From the NCBI GenBank assembly GCA_030640885.1, contig DAOWIN010000040.1, positions 1 through 11,822 on the forward strand: a stretch of DNA of 11,822 nt, written 5' to 3'. Shown here piece after piece: positions 1 to 5,238 of this stretch. This stretch comes from Candidatus Omnitrophota bacterium (GTDB lineage: Bacteria; Omnitrophota; 4484-213). The position numbers and the translations under genes were made by a program. Under the pieces are notes generated by a model. It was not told the DNA's origin. It worked only from the letters and a program-made list of their open reading frames with translations, and did no database searches. Numbering within the stretch: position 1 is the stretch's first letter; each line of letters starts with the position of its first letter.

Positions 1-1
1 A

Positions 2-385
2 AAATTTGAAGCTTCTGCAGGAGAAATAGAAGGAGATGTCCTCGGCTTCACTAAAGAACTATTAAGACGAAAAATGCTTATAGAAAGAAAAGAAGGAAAT
101 AGGAAGAAGGAATTAGGAGTTAGGAGAGAGGAGTTAGGGAAAGAAATAAAAAAGACAGAAAAGGAAGAAAAGACAGAAAAAGCAGAAGCAGAAAAACAAA
201 AAAGAGAAGTCCCTAAGAAAAAGGAGAAATGGGAGAAACCGCAGTTGATTGTGCTGGTAAGAGGGAAGCCCGAGGAGTCGGTTTTGAATGCGTGCAAGGG
301 GAGCACATCTGGCGACCCCGATCAGACCGATAATGCGTGTATGAATGAGAGCTGCGAAGGGTGCGAGTTGTGGGCTGCGTCCTAA
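2..385 (+). CDS. PqqD-like (RRE) domain C-terminus fused to Cys-rich precursor-like peptide (5' partial)
   Basis: The frame is open from the window edge to TAA at 383-385, so the true start lies upstream. Three parts are visible. The first ~30 residues (EGDVLGFTKELLRRKMLIE) resemble the C-terminal helix of PqqD, the small RiPP-recognition domain that presents precursor peptides to radical SAM maturases. Next come ~45 residues of Lys/Glu-rich linker encoded largely by low-complexity repeat DNA. From about base 230 comes a compact tail beginning WEKPQLIVLVRGKPEESVL, then NACKG and a Gly/Ser/Asp/Asn stretch with three more Cys, ending CEGCELWAAS. The tail looks like a leader (PxLIVLVRxKPEExVL) plus a four-Cys core. 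No start codon with a ribosome site precedes the tail in frame, so a fusion is the simplest reading. The family resemblance is from memory and no maturase is visible here. The alternative is a degenerate read-through of two former genes. Confidence 0.6.
   Translation, partial: KFEASAGEIEGDVLGFTKELLRRKMLIERKEGNRKKELGVRREELGKEIKKTEKEEKTEKAEAEKQKREVPKKKEKWEKPQLIVLVRGKPEESVLNACKGSTSGDPDQTDNACMNESCEGCELWAAS
95..200 (+). repeat. GGAnnnA heptamer array and A/G-rich low-complexity linker inside the fusion gene
   Basis: From 95 to 143 the DNA reads in seven consecutive 7-base units, including GGAATTA, GGAGTTA, GGAGAGA and GGAGTTA. From about 151 to 197 it continues as A/G-rich sequence with recurring GACAGAA/CAGAA words, like the CAGAAAA repeats elsewhere in the window. 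It is translated as a KKELG/REELG-type charged linker. Repeat DNA of this kind is otherwise mainly intergenic here, so this stretch may once have been a spacer between two genes. Confidence 0.65.
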
Positions 386-410
386 CTAGCCCTTGGTAGA
401 AAGAAGTAGG

Positions 411-475
411 CAGTGAAATCAGTCAACAGTCTACAGAAAACAGAGGACAGAAAATAGATAGGAGAAGAAAAGAAG
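411..475 (+). repeat. CAGnnnn degenerate heptamer array (intergenic)
   Basis: After CAGTGAA at 411-417 and two extra bases, units run in 7-base register from 420: CAGTCAA, CAGTCTA, CAGAAAA, CAGAGGA, CAGAAAA, TAGATAG, then A/G-rich units to 475. This is the same family as the arrays inside truA (4213-4282) and, in reverse orientation, at 5004-5073. The array occupies the 200-base gap between the Cys-rich peptide gene and the first antitoxin. No convincing terminator or promoter was found in that gap. Confidence 0.75.
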
Positions 476-557
476 GTTGAGGATAAGGTTGAGTAATAGG
501 ATTTCACAAGACTGAAGATATAGAAGTTTGTTTGTCGTTGCGGAAGCTGGTGAAGGG

Positions 558-569
558 TGCAAATTTGCA
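558..569. promoter_or_regulatory. 12-bp perfect palindrome upstream of antitoxin; possible operator
   Basis: TGCAAATTTGCA is a perfect palindrome directly before the Shine-Dalgarno sequence (AAGGAG, 572-577) of the ribbon-helix-helix gene at 587. RHH antitoxins usually repress their own operon by binding short palindromes overlapping the promoter or ribosome site, so the position fits. The functional reading is inference from position and symmetry only; no clear -35/-10 pair was identified beside it. Confidence 0.35.
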
Positions 570-586
570 ATAAGGAGACAGAAAAG

Positions 587-820
587 ATGCAAACAGAATT
601 GGTTTTGCCAAAGAATTTGATTAAGGAGATAGATAAAATCGGCACTCAATTTGGATTTAGGAGTAAAAAAGAGTTCGTAAGAGAGGCGGTAAAAGAAAAA
701 ATTCTTTTTTTGAAAAAAAGGTTACTTATGGCTACCACAGATAAAATCGCAGAGGGGTTAAGAAAGAAAGGAGTGAGCGAAGCAACATTGTTAAAGGAAT
801 TTGAGAAACAAAGAAAGTGA
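587..820 (+). CDS. Ribbon-helix-helix (CopG/ParD-like) antitoxin
   Basis: This 77-residue protein has an N-terminus (MQTELVLPKNLIKEIDKI) that fits the beta-strand and first helix of an RHH DNA-binding domain. GFRSKKEFVREAVKEKI follows as the second helix with the usual S-x-x-E-F-V-R-E-A-V pattern. The basic, charged C-terminal part (LRKKGVSEATLLKEFEKQRK) would wrap the toxin. I chose the ATG at 587 over the upstream in-frame ATG at 557, because 587 has AAGGAG nine bases before it and begins exactly at the conserved strand. The next gene is a PIN toxin whose GTG start overlaps this stop (GTGA), typical of translationally coupled antitoxin-toxin pairs. It likely neutralises that toxin and represses the operon. 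The RHH fold is clear; the exact subfamily is not. Confidence 0.8.
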   Translation: MQTELVLPKNLIKEIDKIGTQFGFRSKKEFVREAVKEKILFLKKRLLMATTDKIAEGLRKKGVSEATLLKEFEKQRK

Positions 821-1211
821 ACATAACTATTGTTGTAGATGCTAATCCAATAATAGCGGCTTTAATCGGTGGTTCGTCACGAGAGATTTTCTTTGATAGA
901 AGATTTGAATTTATCACTACGGAATTTACCATAGAAGAGGTAAGAAATATCTCCCAGCAATCGCTGAAAAGGCAGGAGTAGATGAGAAATTAGTTCATCT
1001 TGCTTTTTCTTTGTTGCCTGTTAAAATTTATCCGAAACAATTTTATTATCACAAGATAAAAAAAGCGAAGGAACTAATTGAAAAGAAAGACAAAAAAGAT
1101 GTAGATATTCTTGCTTTGGTTCTAATAAGCCAAAGCCCACTTTGGAGTCAAGATAGACATTTTGAAGGCATTAGTCAAATTAAACTGCTCAAAACAAAGG
1201 ATTTATTATAG
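817..1211 (+). pseudogene. PIN-domain toxin ribonuclease, interrupted by a -1 frameshift
   Basis: The frame begins at GTG 817 with NITIVVDANPIIAALI, the first PIN strand with its metal-binding Asp. It runs through FITTEFTIEEV and then stops at 979-981. The missing continuation is in another frame: YLPAIAEKAGVDEKLV, then KDVDILALVLISQSPLWSQDRHFEG to TAG at 1209-1211. Restoring one A in the AAA run at 945-947 joins the two into 131 residues with the PIN acidic set (D8, E40/E41, D95/D97, D113). PIN toxins are Mg-dependent RNases, usually acting on tRNA or mRNA. The start overlaps the antitoxin stop. Either the toxin is inactivated, which would leave an orphan antitoxin, or a base was lost at a homopolymer during sequencing or assembly. 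Confidence 0.85.
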
Positions 1212-1267
1212 AATCATTTAGAATACCTGCTCAACAGGAATCTATATTCCTTATTTTTGACATGCTT

Positions 1268-1296
1268 TACTTACACTTTGTAAGTACAAGTAAGTA
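1268..1296. repeat. Short inverted repeat with a third direct copy of GTAAGTA
   Basis: TACTTAC (1268-1274) and GTAAGTA (1280-1286) form a perfect 7-bp inverted repeat around ACTTT, and a further GTAAGTA follows at 1290-1296. A TTGACA lies just upstream at 1257-1262, but no good -10 sits at the right distance. It could be an operator-like site or chance; no T-run follows that would make it a terminator. Confidence 0.3.
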
Positions 1297-1322
1297 GTTT
1301 AATAGGGAAGTGGGTAGGCGTA

Positions 1323-1362
1323 AAAAGAGAGTTGTCCAAAAGACAACTCTCTTTTAATTTTT
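1323..1362 (+). terminator. Rho-independent terminator after the PIN toxin
   Basis: Perfect 14-bp stem: AAAAGAGAGTTGTC (1323-1336) pairs with GACAACTCTCTTTT (1342-1355) around a five-base loop CAAAA, followed by T-rich sequence (AATTTTT). The A-rich left flank and T-rich right flank suggest it may work in either direction. It separates the first toxin-antitoxin unit from the leuB unit. Confidence 0.85.
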
Positions 1363-1386
1363 GCCTTTTTTGGGACCTAACGAAAA

Positions 1387-1415
1387 TTGACAGCTTTTCA
1401 GATTTGTGCTATTAT
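1387..1415 (+). promoter_or_regulatory. Sigma-70 promoter candidate P1 for leuB operon
   Basis: TTGACA (1387-1392) and TATTAT (1410-1415) are separated by exactly 17 bases, a near-consensus housekeeping promoter. It lies just after the terminator at 1323-1362 and about 70 bases before the leuB start. Confidence 0.7.
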
Positions 1416-1423
1416 CAACCAAG

Positions 1424-1452
1424 TTGCTTAAGATTAGCGGTTTTAGTATAAT
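1424..1452 (+). promoter_or_regulatory. Sigma-70 promoter candidate P2 for leuB operon
   Basis: TTGCTT (1424-1429) and a consensus TATAAT (1447-1452) with a 17-base spacer. Together with P1 this would give tandem promoters, with a short leader of about 28 bases from P2. No leader peptide or attenuator was seen. Confidence 0.6.
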
Positions 1453-1486
1453 CTGTTGTTAGTAAAATTAAAAAAGGAGAAAAATA

Positions 1487-2536
1487 ATGCACAAAATCGC
1501 AGTAATTCCCGGTGATGGTACCGGTCCAGAGGTAATCAGAGAAGGGCTGAAAGTTCTTGAGGCAGTGAGCAAAATCGCTAATTTTGAATACGAAACAAAA
1601 ACCTTTGATTTTAGCGGCGAGCGTTATCTAAAAACAGGAAAACTTTTGGAGAATGAGGATATCGAGGAAGTAAAGGGCTATTCAGCCATCTATTTAGGAG
1701 CGGTGGGTCATCCCGATGTTCAACCCGGTATATTAGAGCAGGGTGTTTTGCTTAAGTTAAGATTTTCTTTAGATGAGTATATCAACCTGCGTCCTGTCCG
1801 ATTATACGCTGGTGTCCAAACCCCTTTAAAAAACAAAACATTCAAGGATATTGATTTTGTGGTTGTGCGTGAAAACAGCGAGGGGCTTTATACCGGCAAA
1901 GGCAGTTTTTCAAACAAAGGAACAAAGGATGAGGTAGCTATCCAGGAATCGATAAATACCCGAAAGGGGGTAGAGAGGTGTATTCGTTATGCCTTTGAGT
2001 TTTGCAAACAACGCAATAAAAGAAAGAAATTAACCCTTTGCGGAAAGACAAATGTGCTTACTTATGCTTGGGATTTGTGGCAGAGAGTCTTCAATGAAAT
2101 AGCAAAAGAATATCCCGATATTGAAACAGATTACAACCATGTGGATGCGCTTTGTATGTGGATGATAAGAAATCCCGAGTGGTTTGATGTAATTGTAACC
2201 GATAATATGTTCGGTGATATAATTACCGATTTGGGAGCGATTATTCAGGGCGGAATGGGGATTGCCGCCGGAGGGAATATAAACCCGCACGGTCTTTCAA
2301 TGTTTGAGCCTATCGGCGGTTCAGCCCCTAAATACACTGGTAAGAATACGATTAACCCCTTAGCGGCAATCTCTGCTTTGCAGATGCTCCTTGCTTCTTT
2401 AAAAGAGGAAAAAGCCGCTGATTTAGTAGAAAAGGGGGTAATTGCCACTGCCCAGAAATTAGAGAGTTTATCCGCCGGCAGAATGGGTTATTCTACGCAG
2501 GAGGTTGGGGATTTGGTGGTTGAGGCGATGGAATGA
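1487..2536 (+). CDS. leuB: 3-isopropylmalate dehydrogenase (isocitrate/isopropylmalate dehydrogenase family)
   Basis: A 349-residue cytoplasmic enzyme of normal family length that would oxidatively decarboxylate 3-isopropylmalate with NAD in leucine synthesis. Visible family marks are GDGTGPE at 9-15, the substrate-arginine region LRFSLDEYINLRPVRLY at about 91-107, and VVRENSEGLYTG at about 126-137. K187 lies in CGKTNVL, the metal-binding aspartates in TDNMFGDIITD at 238-248, and the dinucleotide-binding loop EPIGGSAPKYTGKNTINP at about 274-291. It ends with GYSTQEVGDLV, usual for LeuB. The start has AAGGAG seven bases upstream. Family membership is certain. Substrate is less so, since tartrate/malate and homoisocitrate dehydrogenases are close relatives. 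No leuCD genes are in the window to confirm, but linkage to asd supports an amino acid role. Two promoters lie just upstream. Confidence 0.8.
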   Translation: MHKIAVIPGDGTGPEVIREGLKVLEAVSKIANFEYETKTFDFSGERYLKTGKLLENEDIEEVKGYSAIYLGAVGHPDVQPGILEQGVLLKLRFSLDEYINLRPVRLYAGVQTPLKNKTFKDIDFVVVRENSEGLYTGKGSFSNKGTKDEVAIQESINTRKGVERCIRYAFEFCKQRNKRKKLTLCGKTNVLTYAWDLWQRVFNEIAKEYPDIETDYNHVDALCMWMIRNPEWFDVIVTDNMFGDIITDLGAIIQGGMGIAAGGNINPHGLSMFEPIGGSAPKYTGKNTINPLAAISALQMLLASLKEEKAADLVEKGVIATAQKLESLSAGRMGYSTQEVGDLVVEAME

Positions 2537-2543
2537 AAAATTT

Positions 2544-2798
2544 ATGAAATATCGAATCGAGTTTAAGCCCAAAGCCCTAAAGGATTGTAAGAATATTAAG
2601 AAAAAAATATTGAAAGTTATCTTTTCAAAAATTGAAATACTATCCGATAATTTACAGGGAGATGTTAAAAAACTAACTAATTTTACACCTGAATATCGTT
2701 TAAAAGTTGGCGATTATAGAATCCTTTTTGAAACCGAAGGAGAAAAAATTATTATTTATAGAGTGCGTCATAGAAAGAAAGTTTATAAAAGGGGGTAG
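2544..2798 (+). CDS. RelE/ParE-superfamily toxin
   Basis: An 84-residue basic protein beginning MKYRIEFKPKALKDCKNI and ending with the superfamily pattern YRLKVGDYRILFE, then IIIYRVRHRKKVY. The Arg/Tyr/His-rich C-terminal strands are where RelE-like mRNA interferases cut codons in the ribosome; ParE relatives instead poison gyrase, and sequence alone does not decide between them here. I chose ATG 2544 rather than 2505. The longer form would overlap leuB and add residues without family likeness, while 2544 falls seven bases after the leuB stop. Its ribosome site is weak, so it may depend on coupling with leuB. The cognate antitoxin follows two bases after its stop. The order is toxin first, the reverse of classical relBE. 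Confidence 0.8.
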   Translation: MKYRIEFKPKALKDCKNIKKKILKVIFSKIEILSDNLQGDVKKLTNFTPEYRLKVGDYRILFETEGEKIIIYRVRHRKKVYKRG

Positions 2799-2800
2799 AT

Positions 2801-3001
2801 ATGATTACATTTCATCCAAAAATACTGGAAAAAGACGGGGAAAAAGAATTTGCAGTTATTCCTTACGATGAATTTCTGAGAATACAGGAAGAACTTGAAG
2901 ATTATGAATCCTTAAGAACATTAAGAGAAGCTAAAGCGAAAGAAGGCGATGCAAAGTCTGTATCTTTTGAAAATGTTAAAAGGACTCTGGGTATTGAATG
3001 A
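2801..3001 (+). CDS. Phd/YefM-like antitoxin
   Basis: A 66-residue acidic protein (MITFHPKILEKDGEKEFAVIPYDEFLRIQEELEDYESL...). The N-terminal strand followed by KEFAVIPYDEFLRIQEELED matches the end of the prevent-host-death/YefM DNA-binding fold. The C-terminal part, with LREAKAKEGDAKSVSFENVKRTLGIE, would be the toxin-binding tail. It starts two bases after the toxin stop with a strong GGGGG ribosome site inside the toxin's last codons, which fits the need to make antitoxin in excess. It probably neutralises the RelE/ParE-like partner and may repress a promoter. Family assignment is by pattern only. Confidence 0.72.
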   Translation: MITFHPKILEKDGEKEFAVIPYDEFLRIQEELEDYESLRTLREAKAKEGDAKSVSFENVKRTLGIE

Positions 3002-3022
3002 AAAGCATCTTACAATTCAACC

Positions 3023-3042
3023 CCGCGGATTTTACTTCGCGG
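3023..3042 (+). other. Small GC-rich hairpin upstream of asd
   Basis: CCGCGGA (3023-3029) can pair with TTCGCGG (3036-3042), including one G-U pair, around a six-base loop. No T-run follows, so it is not an obvious terminator. In an otherwise AT-rich 125-base gap it may be an mRNA processing or stability element. No promoter could be identified confidently in this gap. Confidence 0.35.
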
Positions 3043-3126
3043 TCAATTTGTTCTTAGTTTCATAGAAGCCGCTGATTTCAGATGTTAGCTGTCGCAAAAC
3101 TTACATTTCTGTACTAAAGGTTTATT

Positions 3127-4164
3127 ATGAAAAAATATAATGTTGCTGTTGTTGGCGTAGGGATGGTGGGGATTGAAATGCTTAGGGTTTTAAAGCAGAG
3201 GAACTTTCCCATAGGTGAACTGCGCGTTTTTGCCCGCCGGGAGCGCGATATAAATATTGATGGAGAAACTTATAGCATCAAAACAATTGCTCCTGACAGT
3301 TTTAAGAATATTGATATTGCTTTATTTGCTGGCACCGAGGGAGAAAAAGGGGCGGCGGTCAGCTTTGCTCAACAGGCGATTGACAACGGAGCAATAGTAA
3401 TTGACAACGGAGCTGATTTTCGCCTGCATTCTGATGTTCCTCTAATTGTTCCCGAGGTAAATCCACAAGCTATCAAAAAACACAGAGGTTTGTTTGCTAA
3501 CCCTAATTGTACCACTATTCAAATGGTTACAGCCTTGAATGAAATTTATAAGAGATTTGGTTTGGAACAAATAATTCTTGTCAGTTTTCAAGCTGTTTCC
3601 GGAGCAGGAAGGAAGGCGGTAGAGCAACTCTGGGAGGAGACGGAAAGAGTAGTCACAAGTCACAAGCTACAAGCTACAAGCAAGAATTTAGAACCTGAAA
3701 CTTGGAACTTGAAACCTGAAGCTTGTAAGTTAGCCTTCAACGCCATTCCTCAAATAGGCAGTTTTGGAAAGCATAATTATACTACTGAGGAATGGAAGAC
3801 AGTAAAGGAAACGCATAAAATTTTTGAAGATTCCTCAATAAAAATTACTTCTACTTGCGCGCGAGTTCCAGTTTTTAACTCTCACTCAGAATCAATTTAT
3901 ATTAGAACGAAAAAAGATACTTCTTTAGAAAATATAGAGCAAGCACTAAAAGAATCAGAAGGGATTATATTCTTTAAAAATCCTCAAGATTTGCCTTTGC
4001 CTTTAAACGCCCAAGGAAAAGACGAAGTCTTTGTGGGGAGATTGCGTGAAGACCCCTTTAATAAGAATTGTTTTTGGCTTTGGTGCGTTTCTGACAATTT
4101 GAGAAAAGGGGCGGCCTTAAATGCGGTGCAGATTGCTGAATTAGTATGCGAAATATTAAATTGA
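3127..4164 (+). CDS. asd: Aspartate-semialdehyde dehydrogenase
   Basis: A 345-residue cytoplasmic enzyme that reduces aspartyl-4-phosphate to aspartate semialdehyde with NADPH. This is the branch point to lysine/diaminopimelate, threonine, methionine and isoleucine. Visible marks are the N-terminal nucleotide-binding VAVVGVGMVGIEML, the catalytic Cys128 in NPNCTTIQMV, and FQAVSGAG at 154-161. TCARVPVFNSHSES at 243-255 carries the catalytic His253, and the C-terminal helix reads DNLRKGAALNAVQIAE. Residues 175-201, between EQLWEETERV and LAFNAIPQIG, are a repeat-encoded segment (TSHKLQATSKNLEPETWNLK...) replacing the usual short linker; the frame stays open. The ribosome site is AAAGG upstream of ATG 3127. 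The gene overlaps truA by 19 bases, so the two are likely co-translated. The function call is firm. Confidence 0.95.
   Translation: MKKYNVAVVGVGMVGIEMLRVLKQRNFPIGELRVFARRERDINIDGETYSIKTIAPDSFKNIDIALFAGTEGEKGAAVSFAQQAIDNGAIVIDNGADFRLHSDVPLIVPEVNPQAIKKHRGLFANPNCTTIQMVTALNEIYKRFGLEQIILVSFQAVSGAGRKAVEQLWEETERVVTSHKLQATSKNLEPETWNLKPEACKLAFNAIPQIGSFGKHNYTTEEWKTVKETHKIFEDSSIKITSTCARVPVFNSHSESIYIRTKKDTSLENIEQALKESEGIIFFKNPQDLPLPLNAQGKDEVFVGRLREDPFNKNCFWLWCVSDNLRKGAALNAVQIAELVCEILN
3652..3728 (+). repeat. Eleven-unit heptamer array in frame inside asd
   Basis: The 77 bases divide without a gap into eleven 7-mers ending mostly in AA: GTCACAA twice, GCTACAA twice, then variants, then CCTGAAA, CTTGGAA, CTTGAAA, CCTGAAG and CTTGTAA. 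The left half (CTACAAG words) is partly complementary to the right half (CTTGAAG/CTTGTAA words), so it could fold back. The same words, also in two opposing halves, fill the lepA-lepB gap at 9396-9498. Here they are translated inside a core enzyme. Confidence 0.85.
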
Positions 4165-4964
4165 CCATTGAGTATGATGGAGCGGGTTATGGAGGATGGC
4201 AGAAACAGAAGACAGTTAACAGTCAACAGTTAACAGTCAACAGAAAACAGAAAACAGAAAACAGAAAACAGAAAACAGAAATAAAAACAATTCAGGGAAC
4301 AATAGAGAATGCTTTAGAGAAAATTTTGCAGGAAAAGATAAGTCTTATTGGCAGTGGGAGGACCGATGCTGGGGTGCATGCTTTAGAACAGGTAGCTAAT
4401 TTTAAAACCAAAAATTCTTTGGACATTAATTCCTTGCAAAGCGGATTGAATTCTTTGCTCCCCGCTGACATTGTAATTAAAAAAGCAAGAGAGATAGATG
4501 AAAAATTTCATTCCCGTTATTCAGCAAAGAGCAAAGTTTATCAATATACAATTTTAAACAATCCTTTTCCCTCTTCTTTTTTACGAAATCTTACCTATTT
4601 TTATCCTTATCCGCTGAATCTATCTTTGCTCAAAAGAGAAGTAAAATGTTTATTAGGAAGACACGACTTCAAGTCATTTTGCGCCAGCGGTTCAGGAGCA
4701 AAGGATACCATTCGCACAATAAAAAGAATTTCTGTGGAGAAATTTCCTGCTATCCGCTATCCGCTATCCGCTGACTTAATCTTTTTTACCATTGAAGCTG
4801 ATGGTTTTTTGTATAAAATGGCACGTAATATTATAGGCACTTTAATTGATATAAATAGGGAAAAGATAAAAAACATAAAAGATGTTTTGACAGCAAAAGA
4901 GAGAACAAAAGCCGGAGCAACTGCGCCTCCGCAGGGGCTTTGTTTGTTAAAGGTTAAATATTAA
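4146..4964 (+). CDS. truA: tRNA pseudouridine(38-40) synthase TruA
   Basis: A 272-residue enzyme that isomerises uridines 38-40 in the anticodon arm of many tRNAs. It starts MRNIKLTIEYDGAGYGGWQ, the standard TruA opening. IQGTIENAL follows, then the catalytic aspartate D74 in GSGRTDAGVHA, RYSAKSKVYQYTI, GRHDFKSFCASGS, and the C-terminal EADGFLYKMARNIIGTL. Two repeat-encoded inserts are visible. Residues ~20-47 (QKTVNSQQLTVNRKQ...) separate GGWQ from TIQG, which are nearly adjacent in usual TruA. Residues ~201-210 (PAIRYPLSAD) come from three CTATCCG units. Both keep the frame and leave the catalytic core intact. The start lies inside the end of asd (19-base overlap) with no strong ribosome site, suggesting coupling. 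Confidence 0.95.
   Translation: MRNIKLTIEYDGAGYGGWQKQKTVNSQQLTVNRKQKTENRKQKTEIKTIQGTIENALEKILQEKISLIGSGRTDAGVHALEQVANFKTKNSLDINSLQSGLNSLLPADIVIKKAREIDEKFHSRYSAKSKVYQYTILNNPFPSSFLRNLTYFYPYPLNLSLLKREVKCLLGRHDFKSFCASGSGAKDTIRTIKRISVEKFPAIRYPLSADLIFFTIEADGFLYKMARNIIGTLIDINREKIKNIKDVLTAKERTKAGATAPPQGLCLLKVKY
4213..4282 (+). repeat. CAGnnnn heptamer array in frame inside truA (N-terminal insert)
   Basis: Ten 7-base units in unbroken register: CAGTTAA and CAGTCAA alternate twice (two copies of a 14-mer, 4213-4226 and 4227-4240). CAGAAAA then repeats five times (4241-4275) and CAGAAAT closes. The low-complexity peptide between GGWQ and TIQG is its translation, with seven-residue periodicity (RKQKTEN then RKQKTEI). 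The family is the same as at 411-475 and 5004-5073. Confidence 0.9.
4750..4770 (+). repeat. CTATCCG x3 heptamer repeat in frame inside truA (C-terminal insert)
   Basis: Three exact tandem copies of CTATCCG followed by CTGAC. They encode AIRYPLS, a segment lying between the RISVEKF strand and DLIFFTIEADG. The same word occurs at 10211-10217 in the lepB-pgsA gap within a CTAnnnG array. Confidence 0.85.
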
Positions 4965-5003
4965 ATATCAAAAGCAAATCCATCTCTGACGGAGATTACC
5001 CAT

Positions 5004-5073
5004 TTCTTTCTTTTCTGTCTTTTATCATCTGTTTTTTCTTTTCTGTTATCTGTAGACTGTTCACTGTTGATTG
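5004..5073 (-). repeat. CAGnnnn heptamer array, reverse orientation, after truA
   Basis: On the + strand the units mostly read nnnnCTG (TTTTCTG, TCATCTG, TTATCTG, TAGACTG, TTCACTG) in continuous 7-base register. On the - strand they read CAGTGAA, CAGTCTA, CAGATAA, CAGAAAA, the family of 411-475 and 4213-4282. The 274-base gap between truA and the lipoprotein gene otherwise holds a promoter and two hairpins; I see no terminator with a clear T-run for the truA transcript. Confidence 0.8.
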
Positions 5074-5089
5074 TCTTCATTGCGAGGGG

Positions 5090-5118
5090 TTGACAAGAGA
5101 AAGAAATTTTGCTATGTT
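5090..5118 (+). promoter_or_regulatory. Sigma-70 promoter candidate for the lipoprotein gene
   Basis: TTGACA (5090-5095) and TATGTT (5113-5118) are spaced by 17 bases. The transcript would carry a leader of about 110 bases containing the two hairpins at 5169-5221 before the lipoprotein start at 5239. Confidence 0.6.
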
Positions 5119-5168
5119 TATCTATGTTTTATAAAGTGGACTTTAGCTCAAATTTAAAAGACCTTTAT

Positions 5169-5234
5169 CCTGAAGAGCGAGCGAAGCGAGGCTCTTCAGG
5201 CTCATCCGCCTCAGGCGGATGAAAGGAAAGGGGG
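5169..5234 (+). promoter_or_regulatory. Double-hairpin plus Shine-Dalgarno cassette before lipoprotein gene
   Basis: CCTGAAGAGC (5169-5178) pairs perfectly with GCTCTTCAGG (5191-5200), enclosing CGAAGCGAG-type sequence. It is followed at once by the palindrome CATCCGCC-TCA-GGCGGATG (5203-5221), then GAAAGGAAAGGGGG, whose last bases are the ribosome site. A closely similar palindrome plus AAAGGAAAGG arrangement precedes the porin gene at 5982-6031. It may be a dispersed repeat that supplies a ribosome site, or a shared 5' UTR control element. Confidence 0.6.
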
Positions 5235-5238
5235 TGTA

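Noticed and set aside
382..649. Overlapping minus-strand open frames (72 and 87 codons)
   Set aside because: They lie opposite the repeat array and the RHH gene, have Ser/Phe/Leu-rich composition typical of antisense of A/G-rich DNA, no ribosome site, and no recognisable domain.
940..981. Programmed -1/+1 frameshifting in the PIN gene
   Set aside because: Only a short AAA run is present, with no slippery heptamer and no obvious downstream stem; a lost base or sequencing error is simpler.
5124..5222. Small open frame of 32 codons starting MFYKVDFSSNLKDLYPEE
   Set aside because: It runs straight through the two hairpins, ends in Gly/Ser encoded by the palindrome, and has no Shine-Dalgarno sequence. 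A leader peptide cannot be excluded but is not supported.
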